Shown piece by piece: positions 1-7,689 of a DNA stretch of 43,960 nt (the stretch's first letter is position 1; every line of letters starts with the position of its first letter). The position numbers were made by a program, and so were the translations under genes. A model generated the notes under the pieces. It was not told the origin of the DNA, searched no databases, and saw nothing but the letters and a program-made list of their open reading frames with translations. The DNA comes from Lactiplantibacillus xiangfangensis (GTDB lineage: Bacteria > Bacillota > Bacilli > Lactobacillales > Lactobacillaceae). The stretch covers positions 1-43,960 of the forward strand of contig NZ_JQCL01000051.1 in the NCBI RefSeq assembly GCF_001438845.1, given 5' to 3'.

Positions 1-223
1 CTAGACCAATTGATAAGAATGGGTTGTGAGTGTTGCACTTGATTTGACAATTCAGGAAAAATTTATGTATTATTTTTTAACCTTAGATTTTATTTTATAT
101 GTTATTTGATTATTTTTAACGATTAATTTATAAATTATACGGCAATGCGACTGAAAGTAAGACTTGCGAACACGTGTCTGAATCCTAGGCCTGCAGTAAA
201 ATAAGGCCGAGAGGTGAGAACGG

Positions 224-919
224 ATGAAAATAGTCGATCGCGGTCTGAACTGGATTTGGCGGGTCCTTATCATGGTAGGCTTGATCCTGGGGGTCATTAC
301 ACCACCAATGTTACTTAGGTTAATTAACCAACTTAAAGGAGTTCAAAGCATGATTGGCTGGCGTATCGCCATGACCATACTCTACTTTGTGGTCTTTTTC
401 CTGGTCAGCTTCGCTGCGGCCAATGCGATGCGCCACTATACCGGAGTATATCAGTTATCGAAGCTGCAAATACGCGACTGGCGCTTAATTTTCGGCGGCT
501 ATTTGCTCATTGTCATTCTTGAAAGTAGTTTTGAAATCATCAACCGGTTAATTTATCATCAGACACAGACTCAGAACAATCTTGCAATAAAAAATTTAAT
601 GAGTGGGAGTTCGCTAGCGTTCTGGATGATGGGTCTCAGCGCAATTTTTTTAACCCCTTTGATGGAAGAATACGTCTTTCGTGGTGCCTTGACGAATCTA
701 TTCTTTAACCGTGAGTGGCTAAAAGTTTTATTAAGTGGCTTGGTATTTGGGAGCTTGCATAATAGTTCTACGTGGCCTAGTTTTTTGACGTACGTCATGA
801 TGGGACTGATTTTAGCAACTGTCTACCGATTATCGGGTAAAATTCAAGTCGCCATTATTTTGCACTTTGTGATCAACGCCGCGGCCATTGGCTTGATGAT
901 GTTACAACTGAAATCATAA
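224..919 (+). CDS. CPBP family intramembrane glutamic endopeptidase (CAAX/bacteriocin-processing type)
   Basis: A 231-residue polytopic membrane protein of the CPBP (Abi, Rce1-like) family, which cleaves within the membrane and in lactobacilli is often linked to bacteriocin maturation or immunity. The family's motifs are visible: motif 1 EEYVFR at residues 148-153 (paired glutamates plus arginine), motif 2 around FGSLH with His179, and motif 3 HFVIN with His214 and Asn218. Hydrophobic segments lie near residues 12-32, 46-66, 88-105, 130-147, 165-178, 186-202 and 205-226. The ATG at 224 follows a gagaggtgag ribosome site with normal spacing. It stands alone: an AT-rich leader precedes it, a terminator follows, and the next gene converges. 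No bacteriocin gene is visible nearby, so its substrate is unknown. Confidence 0.9.
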   Translation: MKIVDRGLNWIWRVLIMVGLILGVITPPMLLRLINQLKGVQSMIGWRIAMTILYFVVFFLVSFAAANAMRHYTGVYQLSKLQIRDWRLIFGGYLLIVILESSFEIINRLIYHQTQTQNNLAIKNLMSGSSLAFWMMGLSAIFLTPLMEEYVFRGALTNLFFNREWLKVLLSGLVFGSLHNSSTWPSFLTYVMMGLILATVYRLSGKIQVAIILHFVINAAAIGLMMLQLKS

Positions 920-949
920 AAAGCTCCTGGACACTTGTCCAAGAGCTTT
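919..949. terminator. Bidirectional Rho-independent terminator
   Basis: An inverted repeat AAAGCTC..GGAC/GTCC.AGAGCTTT sits between the convergent CPBP gene and the MarR gene. The minus-strand reading ends in a short T-run, so it can serve both genes. Confidence 0.8.
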
Positions 950-961
950 CAGTGTAATCCT

Positions 962-1438
962 TTACAATTCGTCACCAGTAAATTTAACGGTACTTGGATC
1001 GGCTTTTTTAATTCGATCCGCCGCAAAGTTAACAGTGTCACGGGTCTCGTTATAGGTCTTTTCATCCATGCCTAATAATTCCATGCACGTATTCACGTGG
1101 GTAAAAATTTCGGGCTTAGTATCGATGGCCTTTTGGGATAGTGAAATATTCACTTGCCGTTCGTCGTTTTCGTCACGTTTCCGTTCGACCCATCCCTGTG
1201 TCTGCATCCGTTTGAGTAGCGGGGTAAGGGTCCCACTGTCCAAGTTGACGTGGGAACCTAATTCCCGGACCGTCATCGGACTATTTTCCCATAAAGCTAG
1301 TAGCGTAATGTATTGGGGATAGGTAAGCTTAAATGGCGCTAAAGCCTCGGCGTAAAAGTGGTTAAACCGCTTACTAGCGGTGTATAGGGCGAAACATAAT
1401 TGTTCGTCCAATAAAATATTTTTTGTTGGCGTTGCCAT
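962..1438 (-). CDS. MarR-family regulator of the OhrR (organic peroxide sensor) type
   Basis: A 158-residue winged-helix repressor. It matches the OhrR branch of MarR proteins: the N-terminal segment EQLCFALYTASKRFNHFY carries the peroxide-sensing cysteine at residue 15, the same place as in Bacillus OhrR. This is followed by LTYPQYITLLALWE, then the recognition region LDSGTLTPLLKRM and the wing with DERQV. Known family members lose DNA binding when that cysteine is oxidised by organic hydroperoxides and derepress ohr. No ohr peroxidase gene is next to it here; the upstream neighbour on the same strand is an uncharacterised protein. The ATG is preceded by a ggaggtca-type ribosome site. The 116-base upstream gap carries repeats that could be its operator. 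Exact target unknown; family assignment firm. Confidence 0.88.
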   Translation of the reverse strand: MATPTKNILLDEQLCFALYTASKRFNHFYAEALAPFKLTYPQYITLLALWENSPMTVRELGSHVNLDSGTLTPLLKRMQTQGWVERKRDENDERQVNISLSQKAIDTKPEIFTHVNTCMELLGMDEKTYNETRDTVNFAADRIKKADPSTVKFTGDEL

Positions 1439-1465
1439 TAAACTGACCTCCTTGAACTCTTTCTA

Positions 1466-1545
1466 GTACATTGTACGCAATTAATTAGCCAAATGCAATT
1501 AAATATCACATTTACTTATAATACTTAATGTAAATAATTATAAGT
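1466..1545. promoter_or_regulatory. Candidate operator region upstream of the OhrR-like gene
   Basis: Three repeat patterns are packed into this gap: the palindrome GTACATTGTAC at 1466-1476, a direct repeat GCAATTAA at 1477-1484 and 1495-1502 (18-base period), and a 9-bp inverted repeat ACTTATAAT/ATTATAAGT at 1514-1522 and 1537-1545. AT-rich CAATTAA-like half-sites resemble known OhrR boxes. The outermost repeat could instead be a weak terminator for the 1555-2067 gene. Confidence 0.4.
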
Positions 1546-1554
1546 GGGCAAAAA

Positions 1555-2067
1555 CTAGCTTGCGAGTGCAAGCGGACTATTCGCAATACACTTTAAAAAG
1601 AGTTTGGCCATGGCCGTTTGGTTGATGGCAAGGGTGTGATTGTCCGTAAAGGCATATAGCGGGACTTGATCAGGTAACGTTTTTGCCACGTGGTGTTCAA
1701 CTGGAATAAGGCAGTCGATGGTAACCTTGTCATGTTTGACTGAATCAGCCATTTTCGGAGCCGTTTTGATGGTCAAAGTTGTACGGACCTGGTAACTAGT
1801 ACGGGGCGCATTTGCCACGTGATGGACCCGAACACCGTGAAGCCGGGAACGTAACTGGAACCCGGAGCTGGCGGTCACTTGTAAACGTTGCTTCAATTCA
1901 AGCTCGTAGTCTTGTTGATTATCGATATTTTTCAATCGAATCTTAAAGTGACCAAATGGAATTTCACGGTCCTGATGTTGGACCGCTAAGGCGTGTTGTT
2001 CAAACTTAGTGGTGAGGGTCACCGGCTCGAACGTATATTGTTGTAAAAGTTGTGTTGCTGTTTTCAA
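1555..2067 (-). CDS. Hypothetical protein, 170 residues
   Basis: I do not recognise this protein. It starts with TTG at 2067, eight bases after a GGGAGTG ribosome site, and the frame shows the codon usage of its neighbours. There is no signal peptide or membrane segment. The sequence is hydrophilic with alternating charged and hydrophobic residues (for example HFKIRLKNIDN, YELELKQRLQV, SYQVRTTLTIK), which suggests a beta-rich soluble domain. It lies just upstream of the OhrR-like regulator on the same strand and divergent from the YbjQ-like gene. The 116-base gap to the regulator makes an operon uncertain. Confidence 0.7.
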   Translation of the reverse strand: MKTATQLLQQYTFEPVTLTTKFEQHALAVQHQDREIPFGHFKIRLKNIDNQQDYELELKQRLQVTASSGFQLRSRLHGVRVHHVANAPRTSYQVRTTLTIKTAPKMADSVKHDKVTIDCLIPVEHHVAKTLPDQVPLYAFTDNHTLAINQTAMAKLFLKCIANSPLALAS

Positions 2068-2185
2068 AATATCACTCCCTAAGCCCTAATTTAGTCTTTC
2101 TATTGAAAATGGTCAATTAATTTGCCAACGTTTGCGACCTAGGGGGATATCAAGTAAAATTAGAGTAAACAGGGGGTTGGTAACG

Positions 2186-2473
2186 ATGTTTATGACAACC
2201 GGAGATTTACAGCGAGCCCACATGATTAAAGGGGTCGTTTCGGTAACGAAACACTTAATGTTTGAATCGGACGAAATTGATCAGTTTGAACGTTTAGATG
2301 ATTTAATCGAACAAGTTAAACCAGCACTATTAAAAAAAGCGGAGGACAGTGGTGGCGACGGTTTAATTTACGTTAACTTCAATACGAATATTGCGCAAAT
2401 GAGTGTTGCACCGCGGTTTTTAGTCGTGACCGGCTACGGTACGGTAGTTAAACTGGTGGATGAGTCTGTTTAG
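2186..2473 (+). CDS. YbjQ/UPF0145-like small protein
   Basis: A soluble protein of about 95 residues. The pattern MTTGDLQ...IKGVVSVTKH, a charged central helix, DGLIYVNFNT and a C-terminal FLVVTGYGTVVKL strand resembles the YbjQ/UPF0145 fold, a small oligomeric domain sometimes described as heavy-metal binding. Its function is not established. The frame is open upstream to a TTG at 2132, but the ATG at 2186 follows an AGGGGGTTGG ribosome site and is the better start. It is a single-gene unit with a terminator. Similarity is judged by eye and is moderate. Confidence 0.65.
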   Translation: MFMTTGDLQRAHMIKGVVSVTKHLMFESDEIDQFERLDDLIEQVKPALLKKAEDSGGDGLIYVNFNTNIAQMSVAPRFLVVTGYGTVVKLVDESV

Positions 2474-2495
2474 TTCAGTTTTAGCTTAAAATGAC

Positions 2496-2528
2496 AAAGG
2501 GTTGAACTTCGGTTTCAGTCCTTTTTTT
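2496..2528 (+). terminator. Rho-independent terminator
   Basis: AAAGG..TTGAA / TTTCA..CCTTTTTTT forms an imperfect stem with a cttcgg-type loop and a seven-T tail, directly after the YbjQ-like gene and before the UvrA-like gene. Confidence 0.65.
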
Positions 2529-2562
2529 CGTGGTGCGCTCGTTCGCACGGGAAGGGGTTGCT

Positions 2563-4827
2563 ATGGCAACAAAATTTACACATGGGTTTATCGATGTTCA
2601 GGATGCACAACAAAATAATCTGAAGTCCGTTAGTTTGCGGGTGCCAAAGTACGCGACAACGGTATTCGTCGGCTTATCTGGTTCCGGTAAATCGTCGTTA
2701 GTATTTGATACGATTGCCGCGGCATCCCGGCGAGAACTGAACGAAACGTTTCCAAGCTTTACGCAACAATATTTACCCAAGTACGGGCAACCCCACGTTA
2801 AAGCAATTGAACATTTGCCCGTTGCCATTGTGATTGCTCAGCAGCGCTTAGGGAAAAATGCACGGTCGACCCTTGCGACTTATACGGGAATTTACTCCTT
2901 GCTGCGGTTGTTATTTTCACGCATTGGCCGGCCGTTTATCGGTTACTCTGACACGTTTTCATTCAACTTGCCCCAAGGAATGTGTCCCACCTGTCAAGGT
3001 CTCGGCTACGTTGACGATATCGATGAGCGCCAGTTAATTGATCCAGAGAAGTCACTGAATCAAGGCGCCATCACGTTTGTGAGCTTTTCGCCAGACACGT
3101 GGCGTTGGCGGCGGTACGCAACGAGTGGTTTATTCGACGATGATAAGCCCATTAAGGACTACACCGCAGCGGAGTACGAGTTACTGATGCACGCGCCCCA
3201 ACAAAAGCTGGATCATCCGGGCGAAGGATTTCCGCGTACCGCTTTGTACGAAGGCGTTGTCCCGCGGATTCGCCGGTCGATCATTGGCAAGAAGGAAGCG
3301 CAGCATCATCGCGATGCCATCGCGGCAATCGTAACGCGTAAACCATGTCCGGCTTGTCACGGCACCCGTTTAAAGCCGGAAGTACTGACGAACCAAATTA
3401 ATGGGAAGAACATCGCTGAAGTGAGTGCGATGGATCTTAAGCACTGTTTGGCCTTTTTAGCCGCCATTGACGTGCCATTAGCGGTCGACGTTGTGCGGGA
3501 GCTAACCACTAAGATTCAATCACTGGTGGATATTGGATTAGGTTATTTGACGCTTGATCGGGGGACCAGTTCGTTGTCCGGTGGGGAAGCGCAACGCATT
3601 AAGATTGCGAAATATTTGACGAGTGCCTTAGTGGACATGGTCTATATCTTAGATGAACCGAGTGTGGGGCTCCATCCGCATGACATTCAGTTAATCAAAC
3701 GGGCGCTGACTAAGCTAAAGGATAAAGGCAATACGATTCTGATCGTGGAGCATAACCCGGCGATGTTTGCGTTTGCGGATTACATTGTTGAAATGGGGCC
3801 TCAGGCGGGCGCAGCTGGTGGTCAGGTAACTTTCACGGGGACCTATCCCGAGTTACTGAAATCAGATACTTTGACTGGACGCTGGTTACGGCGTTCACAT
3901 ACTTGGCGAACAGAACGTGTCGCAACTGGTCAAATTTATTTAGCCCACGTACAAGAAAACAATTTGCACGACGTGAGTGTTGACGTCCCATTAGGAATCA
4001 TGACGGTGATTTCTGGGGTGGCCGGTTCGGGGAAAAGTTCGTTAGTAACGGCGTTAAAACAGGAATTGCATACGGATTATATTGACCTGGCACAGACACC
4101 GGTGGGCTTAAATATCCGCTCAACCCCGGCCACTTATTTAGGAATCTTAGATAATGTGCGCCAGTTGTTTGGTAAAGCGAACGGTGTGGCGACGAGTTGG
4201 TTTAGCTATAACGGTAAGGGCGCTTGTCCTCGGTGCAAGGGGAAGGGCGTCACGATTACGAACATGGCGTTTATGGATCCCGTCGTGCAGACTTGTGAGT
4301 TGTGTCACGGTCAGCGATATAACGAAACGGCGTTGTCTTATTCATATCATGGAAAAACCATTGCGGACGTTTTACAGCTGTCCGTAACGGCCGCAAAGGA
4401 CTTCTTTAAGGAGATGCCTAAAGTTGCGACCCAGTTAAATGATTTGGACCGGGTCGGTTTAGGTTATTTGACCTTGGCTCAGCCGTTGACAACGTTGTCT
4501 GGCGGTGAACTTCAACGGTTGAAGCTGGCGGTTGAATTAGGGAAAAAGGGGACCGTTTATTTGTTGGATGAGCCGACTGCAGGGCTACATTTGCAAGATA
4601 CGGCCCGGTTATTGAAGTTATTCGATGAACTAGTTGCGGCGGGCAATTCGTTAATTATTATTGAGCATAATTTAGCGGTGATTAGTCAGGCGGACTGGTT
4701 GATTGACGTGGGCCCAGATGCTGGCCGTTATGGTGGTCAGATCATGTACAGTGGAACGCCACGTGCATCGGTTGACGTTCCTACGTCACGGACGGGGATG
4801 GCCTTAAAAGAATGGTTTGAAGAATGA
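2563..4827 (+). CDS. UvrA-type ABC ATPase, short form (UvrA2-like excinuclease A subunit homologue)
   Basis: A 754-residue protein with two ABC ATPase halves fused as in UvrA, the damage-recognition subunit of nucleotide excision repair. Half one has Walker A GLSGSGKSS at about 37-45, zinc-binding CPTC at 141-144 and CPAC at 262-265, signature LSGGE at 338-342 and Walker B ILDEP at 362-366. Half two has Walker A SGVAGSGKS at about 484-492, CPRC at 555-558, CELC at 578-581, signature LSGGE and LLDEPTAGLH. Canonical UvrA is about 940 residues, so this is a short paralogue, probably lacking the UvrB-binding part. Such forms are linked to drug or DNA-damage tolerance in some bacteria. The ATG at 2563 follows GAAGGGG; the frame extends 11 codons further upstream. 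It is monocistronic. Confidence 0.9.
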   Translation: MATKFTHGFIDVQDAQQNNLKSVSLRVPKYATTVFVGLSGSGKSSLVFDTIAAASRRELNETFPSFTQQYLPKYGQPHVKAIEHLPVAIVIAQQRLGKNARSTLATYTGIYSLLRLLFSRIGRPFIGYSDTFSFNLPQGMCPTCQGLGYVDDIDERQLIDPEKSLNQGAITFVSFSPDTWRWRRYATSGLFDDDKPIKDYTAAEYELLMHAPQQKLDHPGEGFPRTALYEGVVPRIRRSIIGKKEAQHHRDAIAAIVTRKPCPACHGTRLKPEVLTNQINGKNIAEVSAMDLKHCLAFLAAIDVPLAVDVVRELTTKIQSLVDIGLGYLTLDRGTSSLSGGEAQRIKIAKYLTSALVDMVYILDEPSVGLHPHDIQLIKRALTKLKDKGNTILIVEHNPAMFAFADYIVEMGPQAGAAGGQVTFTGTYPELLKSDTLTGRWLRRSHTWRTERVATGQIYLAHVQENNLHDVSVDVPLGIMTVISGVAGSGKSSLVTALKQELHTDYIDLAQTPVGLNIRSTPATYLGILDNVRQLFGKANGVATSWFSYNGKGACPRCKGKGVTITNMAFMDPVVQTCELCHGQRYNETALSYSYHGKTIADVLQLSVTAAKDFFKEMPKVATQLNDLDRVGLGYLTLAQPLTTLSGGELQRLKLAVELGKKGTVYLLDEPTAGLHLQDTARLLKLFDELVAAGNSLIIIEHNLAVISQADWLIDVGPDAGRYGGQIMYSGTPRASVDVPTSRTGMALKEWFEE

Positions 4828-4861
4828 AAAAAAGGTGACTGGCTAGGGCCGGTCACCTTTT
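4828..4861 (+). terminator. Rho-independent terminator
   Basis: AAAAGGTGAC.GG / CC.GTCACCTTTT makes a strong stem directly after the UvrA-like stop codon, ending in a T-run. Confidence 0.85.
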
Positions 4862-4929
4862 GTGTTTGAAAATAAAAAAAGAACCCAACTTGTGAGTAGC
4901 TTTTTATATGGAGTCAAGAGTTTGTGTTC

Positions 4930-5112
4930 CTACGCTTTATGATCATTAAACGCTAAATGCAACCAATAAAAAAACAAAATACCAGTAATGATTATCGGTA
5001 AGATAGCATAGTGCCGGAGCGGTCCTAACACTATTACTTGCCAAATAAAAACTAGACTGATAATGAAAAAGATAATTGTTAAATCCAAAATTATATACTT
5101 TAACTTTGGCAT
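4930..5112 (-). CDS. Small two-helix membrane protein
   Basis: A 60-residue frame with two clear hydrophobic segments (about residues 6-30 and 38-53), a basic start (MPKLK) and a charged tail (FNDHKA). That is the usual shape of a small bacterial membrane protein. The ribosome site is weak (AAGAG about 12 bases before the ATG), and I recognise no family. It lies alone between the UvrA-like gene and tRNA-His. The hydrophobic pattern supports it, but such a short frame could be accidental. Confidence 0.5.
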   Translation of the reverse strand: MPKLKYIILDLTIIFFIISLVFIWQVIVLGPLRHYAILPIIITGILFFYWLHLAFNDHKA

Positions 5113-5188
5113 TTGTTTTTCATGCTCTTTTGTAATGGAATAAACTTATTAAATACATCACTTAAAAGCAACTTGTTTTACTTCTAAG

Positions 5189-5262
5189 GGCGGTATGTGG
5201 GAATCGAACCCACGCGTGCCGGAGCCACAATCCGGTGCGTTAACCACTTCGCCAATACCGCC
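5189..5262 (-). tRNA. tRNA-His(GTG)
   Basis: On the minus strand a cloverleaf of 74 nt starts GGCGGTAT and ends ATACCGCC, an 8-bp acceptor stem including the extra G-1:C73 pair typical of tRNA-His. The anticodon arm CCGGA-TTGTGGC-TCCGG gives anticodon GTG. The T arm contains GTTCGATTC. No CCA is encoded. Confidence 0.95.
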
Positions 5263-5422
5263 ATCACGTTGATTTCTTATCAACATTAACTAGTATACAC
5301 CTCTTTGGAAGCTTGCAAAGCCTGTTTCATGAAATTCTGAAACTTTTTTGCATAAATATAACAAAAAGAGTGGGTATGGGGGACTAAAGTACGTGAAATA
5401 GTGTTGGTGCAATATTTGCTAA

Positions 5423-5584
5423 CAGAATAAAGTTATTCATTGCACTGCAGCCCTTAATGTTTCGTCAGGAAACTATTGGGAATTCCAAGCAGGACAAAAT
5501 GAATATGTTTTTTATAATTATGAGGCGGTAAAAGTACACCAAGGTAATAATTCAGAACTATTAGAATCTTTTTTGGCAAAATAA
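5423..5584 (+). pseudogene. Orphan C-terminal gene fragment between two tRNA genes
   Basis: From the stop at 5420-5422 to the TAA at 5582-5584 the + strand is open for 53 codons without an ATG, GTG or TTG start. The translation reads like a genuine protein end, including SGNYWEFQAGQNEYVFYNYE and NNSELLESFLAK. I do not recognise it. Lying between tRNA-His and tRNA-Leu with no start codon or ribosome site, it is most simply the 3' remnant of a gene lost by deletion or left by an excised element. It could also be a chance open frame. Confidence 0.35.
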
Positions 5585-5608
5585 AAACCCCCGACAAGTC
5601 GAAGGTTT
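5580..5608 (-). terminator. Terminator of the tRNA-Leu transcript
   Basis: Read on the minus strand, AACC..CGAC-tt-GTCG..GGTTTTTATTTT forms a two-part stem with a T-rich tail, about 35 bases downstream of the tRNA-Leu 3' end. It overlaps the last codons of the + strand fragment. Confidence 0.65.
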
Positions 5609-5640
5609 GTGCCGGCCTAAACCGACTATCTGTTAAAAAA

Positions 5641-5724
5641 TGCCCCAGGCAGGATTCGAACCTGTACATTGTTGCCAATACAGCGACCTGAACGCTGCGC
5701 GTCTGCCAGTTCCGCCACTGGGGC
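5641..5724 (-). tRNA. tRNA-Leu(CAG)
   Basis: An 84-nt minus-strand tRNA with acceptor GCCCCAG/CTGGGGC and discriminator A. The anticodon arm CAGCG-TTCAGGT-CGCTG gives CAG. There is a long class II variable arm and a GGTTCGAATCC T arm. No CCA is encoded, and a T6 stretch follows directly. A TATAAT-like -10 lies about 20-27 bases upstream, in ttagttataatt near 5744-5751. Confidence 0.95.
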
Positions 5725-5980
5725 ATAAATATTTAACAACATTGTTAATTATAACTAAAAAGTAGAAAAAAAGAAACCTTTTTTGATGAATATCTAACGG
5801 TTAGTAATGGTTGCTTCAATTGATTTAGCTAAAAGATGAAAGGCAAAAATGATTACTAATTAACCGATATAACAACGTTAGTAACAATAAAATTTCCGCT
5901 TCCAGTCATCCGTGATTTCATTTGCCGTGGCGCTCGATTCAAGCCGAAAAGTGGTCCTGAATCTGACTTGAGAGTCAAAA
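5725..5980. other. Gene-free stretch between tRNA-Leu and the lipoprotein operon
   Basis: No coding frame is visible. It holds the tRNA-Leu promoter region and an imperfect inverted repeat, CGGTTAGTAAT at 5798-5808 against ATTACTAAttaACCG at about 5852-5866. The remainder up to the hairpin at 5981 shows nothing recognisable. Confidence 0.5.
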
Positions 5981-6026
5981 ACATCGCGTCCATTTCGTTA
6001 AGTAATAAACGAAATGGACGCGATGT
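5981..6026. terminator. Long perfect hairpin terminator
   Basis: A 19-bp perfect inverted repeat (arms 5981-5999 and 6008-6026, starting ACATCGCGTCC, 8-base loop) is flanked by AAAA on the left and TTTTTT on the right. It lies just past the lipoprotein stop codon and can terminate in both directions. The stem is unusually long for a terminator. Confidence 0.85.
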
Positions 6027-6038
6027 TTTTTGTCAGAA

Positions 6039-6467
6039 TTAATCGATCTGTTTAGTGGTAATTTTTCCATCTAAGTAAACGAAGTAGTGGGCTAAAGCTT
6101 GCCCCCGTTGGCCATTAGTTGTTTTGGCAAAGGCGTTCACCTGGTAATAGTGATGCCCACTACCATCAACGTTAACGTTTGGTACCGCAACGAAAAGTTG
6201 TGCTTTAGGGGCGTCCAAGACTTGATTGACCGCAGCGGCCGCTTTGTCAGCGCCAGTAATGTGGTCGTTGGTTGCTTGATACTGGGTGCCAGAACGTTTA
6301 GCCGCACTAGCATCTTCTGCCTTAGCTTGTTGGTCAGCCGCCGTTTTGCGGTTATTAGCGGCAATGGTATTTTCTTGGGTCGTCGATAGACTCGGTTGCG
6401 CCTGTGACGTGCATCCCGCTAATAATAAGAGCAAACTGCAAGCGCTGATGGTAAGCATTTTTGACAC
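6039..6467 (-). CDS. Small secreted lipoprotein
   Basis: A protein of about 142 residues with a lipoprotein signal: a short basic start, the hydrophobic run SLLLLLAG, then the lipobox cysteine at residue 19 (LAGC). The mature part begins TSQAQPSLS, is alanine-, glutamine- and lysine-rich and probably helical at first, then ends in a folded segment with paired aromatics (HHYYQVNAF, HYFVYLDG). The GTG at 6467 is chosen because an AAGGAGG ribosome site lies 8 bases before it; the open frame extends further upstream but would destroy the signal peptide. It is the last gene of a three-gene minus-strand operon, 22 bases after the 36-residue peptide gene. Family unknown. Confidence 0.8.
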   Translation of the reverse strand: MSKMLTISACSLLLLLAGCTSQAQPSLSTTQENTIAANNRKTAADQQAKAEDASAAKRSGTQYQATNDHITGADKAAAAVNQVLDAPKAQLFVAVPNVNVDGSGHHYYQVNAFAKTTNGQRGQALAHYFVYLDGKITTKQID

Positions 6468-6489
6468 GTCGCAGGCCTCCTTACGATGG

Positions 6490-6600
6490 TTATTGTTGCG
6501 ATAAACTCGGGTAGGGCGTTTGGCTAATGATTTGAACGTCGACATATGCCATGACCCCGATACTAATTAATAAAAGCGTGACTAATAGTAATTTTTTCAT
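6490..6600 (-). CDS. 36-residue membrane or secreted peptide
   Basis: A short gene between the 338-residue membrane protein and the lipoprotein. It starts with ATG at 6600 after AAGGACG (10 bases away) and ends with TAA at 6490. The peptide begins MKKLLLVTLLLISIGVMAYV, an ideal signal or single-pass helix, followed by the polar tail DVQIISQTPYPSLSQQ. The gaps to its neighbours are only 12 and 22 bases, so the three genes almost certainly share a transcript. It may be a small subunit or stabiliser of the large coiled-coil protein. Function unknown. Confidence 0.7.
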   Translation of the reverse strand: MKKLLLVTLLLISIGVMAYVDVQIISQTPYPSLSQQ

Positions 6601-6612
6601 CGGTAATCGTCC

Positions 6613-7629
6613 TTATTGTTTCCAGTTGGGTACCCAGATGACCCGGTCAATTTGCTCAGGAATGACGCTGACCTTACTGCCCAGCTTAGATCCCGCTTCA
6701 ACGGACACCGTATACGTGATTGGTGCGGCGTCCACTTGAACGACGGATCCCCGTTGGCCATCAATGGTATCCACGAGGCTATACAGTGGAATCTGATCGT
6801 TGTTGATTTCCATTTCGTATAAGGTGAATTGCAAGAAGTAGGATTTCTTCCCAGTCTTGATTCTCAGTGGGGTATCGATGGACCCGTAATCTTGCAAATC
6901 CCGGTGCTTAGCATTGGGATCATTTAAGTACTGCATTTCGTCAACCGCGTCAATGGCCATTTTCCATTCACCACCCGTTAAATGAGTCTTGGAAGACAAC
7001 GTCATGACGGAGTTAGCGTAAATATCAATGACGTTAAAGGCCTCGTTGACTTGTTTCTTAGGTAAGTAGCCAATGGTGTAGCCGTGATCAGCGACTTTTA
7101 ATTCGACGCGCACGGACCGTTGGGGCCCATCGACTTCTTCGACGAGTTGGATTTCACCAATGTTGGCGTTGGCGTCAACTTTGTACTTCTTATCATATAA
7201 GTAGTCGGCTTTGAGTCCGGATTCATTGTAGTCGTCGTACATTTTGAAGTACCCCCGTTTACTGGCATCGGCCAAGGCAGCTTCGAATTCCTTTTGATAA
7301 TAGTCCAACCCAATGACGTAGGACCGGAAAATTGCCCGTGAATTGGCGGTGATTCGCCGCGTATGTGGCACTTCGATCGGATGGGGTACCGATTGACGAA
7401 GGCGTTCACGAAAACCGTTGTTTTGGGTTTGTAGTTTTGTTAACCGCCGTTCTTGTTCTTGGTTTGCCAAACTTTGTTGAACTAACCGGGTTCGAATGGA
7501 TTTCAGTAAGGTGGCCTGTTTTTGTGCATCTTGTTTGACGCGGTGCCCGTGAACCAGTGCAACGATTAAAATCGTAAGCAGTAGTAGGCAGGCCAAACCG
7601 AGCCCCAAGATTAAAGGTAAAGTTGACAT
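6613..7629 (-). CDS. Membrane-anchored coiled-coil protein of unknown function
   Basis: A 338-residue protein with one N-terminal transmembrane helix (residues about 5-27) and then a heptad-rich coiled coil (about 30-78, with QEQERRLTKLQ). A globular domain follows. Within it, residues about 100-200 (YVIGLDYYQKEF to GYTIGYLPKKQ) loosely recall a HIRAN-like small beta barrel, though this is weak. The C-terminal part is beta-rich (YFLQFTLYEMEIN, VSVEAGSKLGSKVSVIPEQ). The ATG at 7629 follows GGAGTG. It is the first gene of the operon with the 36-residue peptide and the lipoprotein, which suggests a small envelope complex. I do not recognise a named family. Confidence 0.75.
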   Translation of the reverse strand: MSTLPLILGLGLACLLLLTILIVALVHGHRVKQDAQKQATLLKSIRTRLVQQSLANQEQERRLTKLQTQNNGFRERLRQSVPHPIEVPHTRRITANSRAIFRSYVIGLDYYQKEFEAALADASKRGYFKMYDDYNESGLKADYLYDKKYKVDANANIGEIQLVEEVDGPQRSVRVELKVADHGYTIGYLPKKQVNEAFNVIDIYANSVMTLSSKTHLTGGEWKMAIDAVDEMQYLNDPNAKHRDLQDYGSIDTPLRIKTGKKSYFLQFTLYEMEINNDQIPLYSLVDTIDGQRGSVVQVDAAPITYTVSVEAGSKLGSKVSVIPEQIDRVIWVPNWKQ

Positions 7630-7689
7630 ATGAATTCACTCCAAAAAGAATTGCAGATTAGTATAAGTATAATTGACGTTTAGAACGAA

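Noticed and set aside
5454-5726. 90-residue minus-strand frame starting MPQWRNWQTR
   Set aside because: Its start is the tRNA-Leu gene read as protein, a well-known artefact; no ribosome site.
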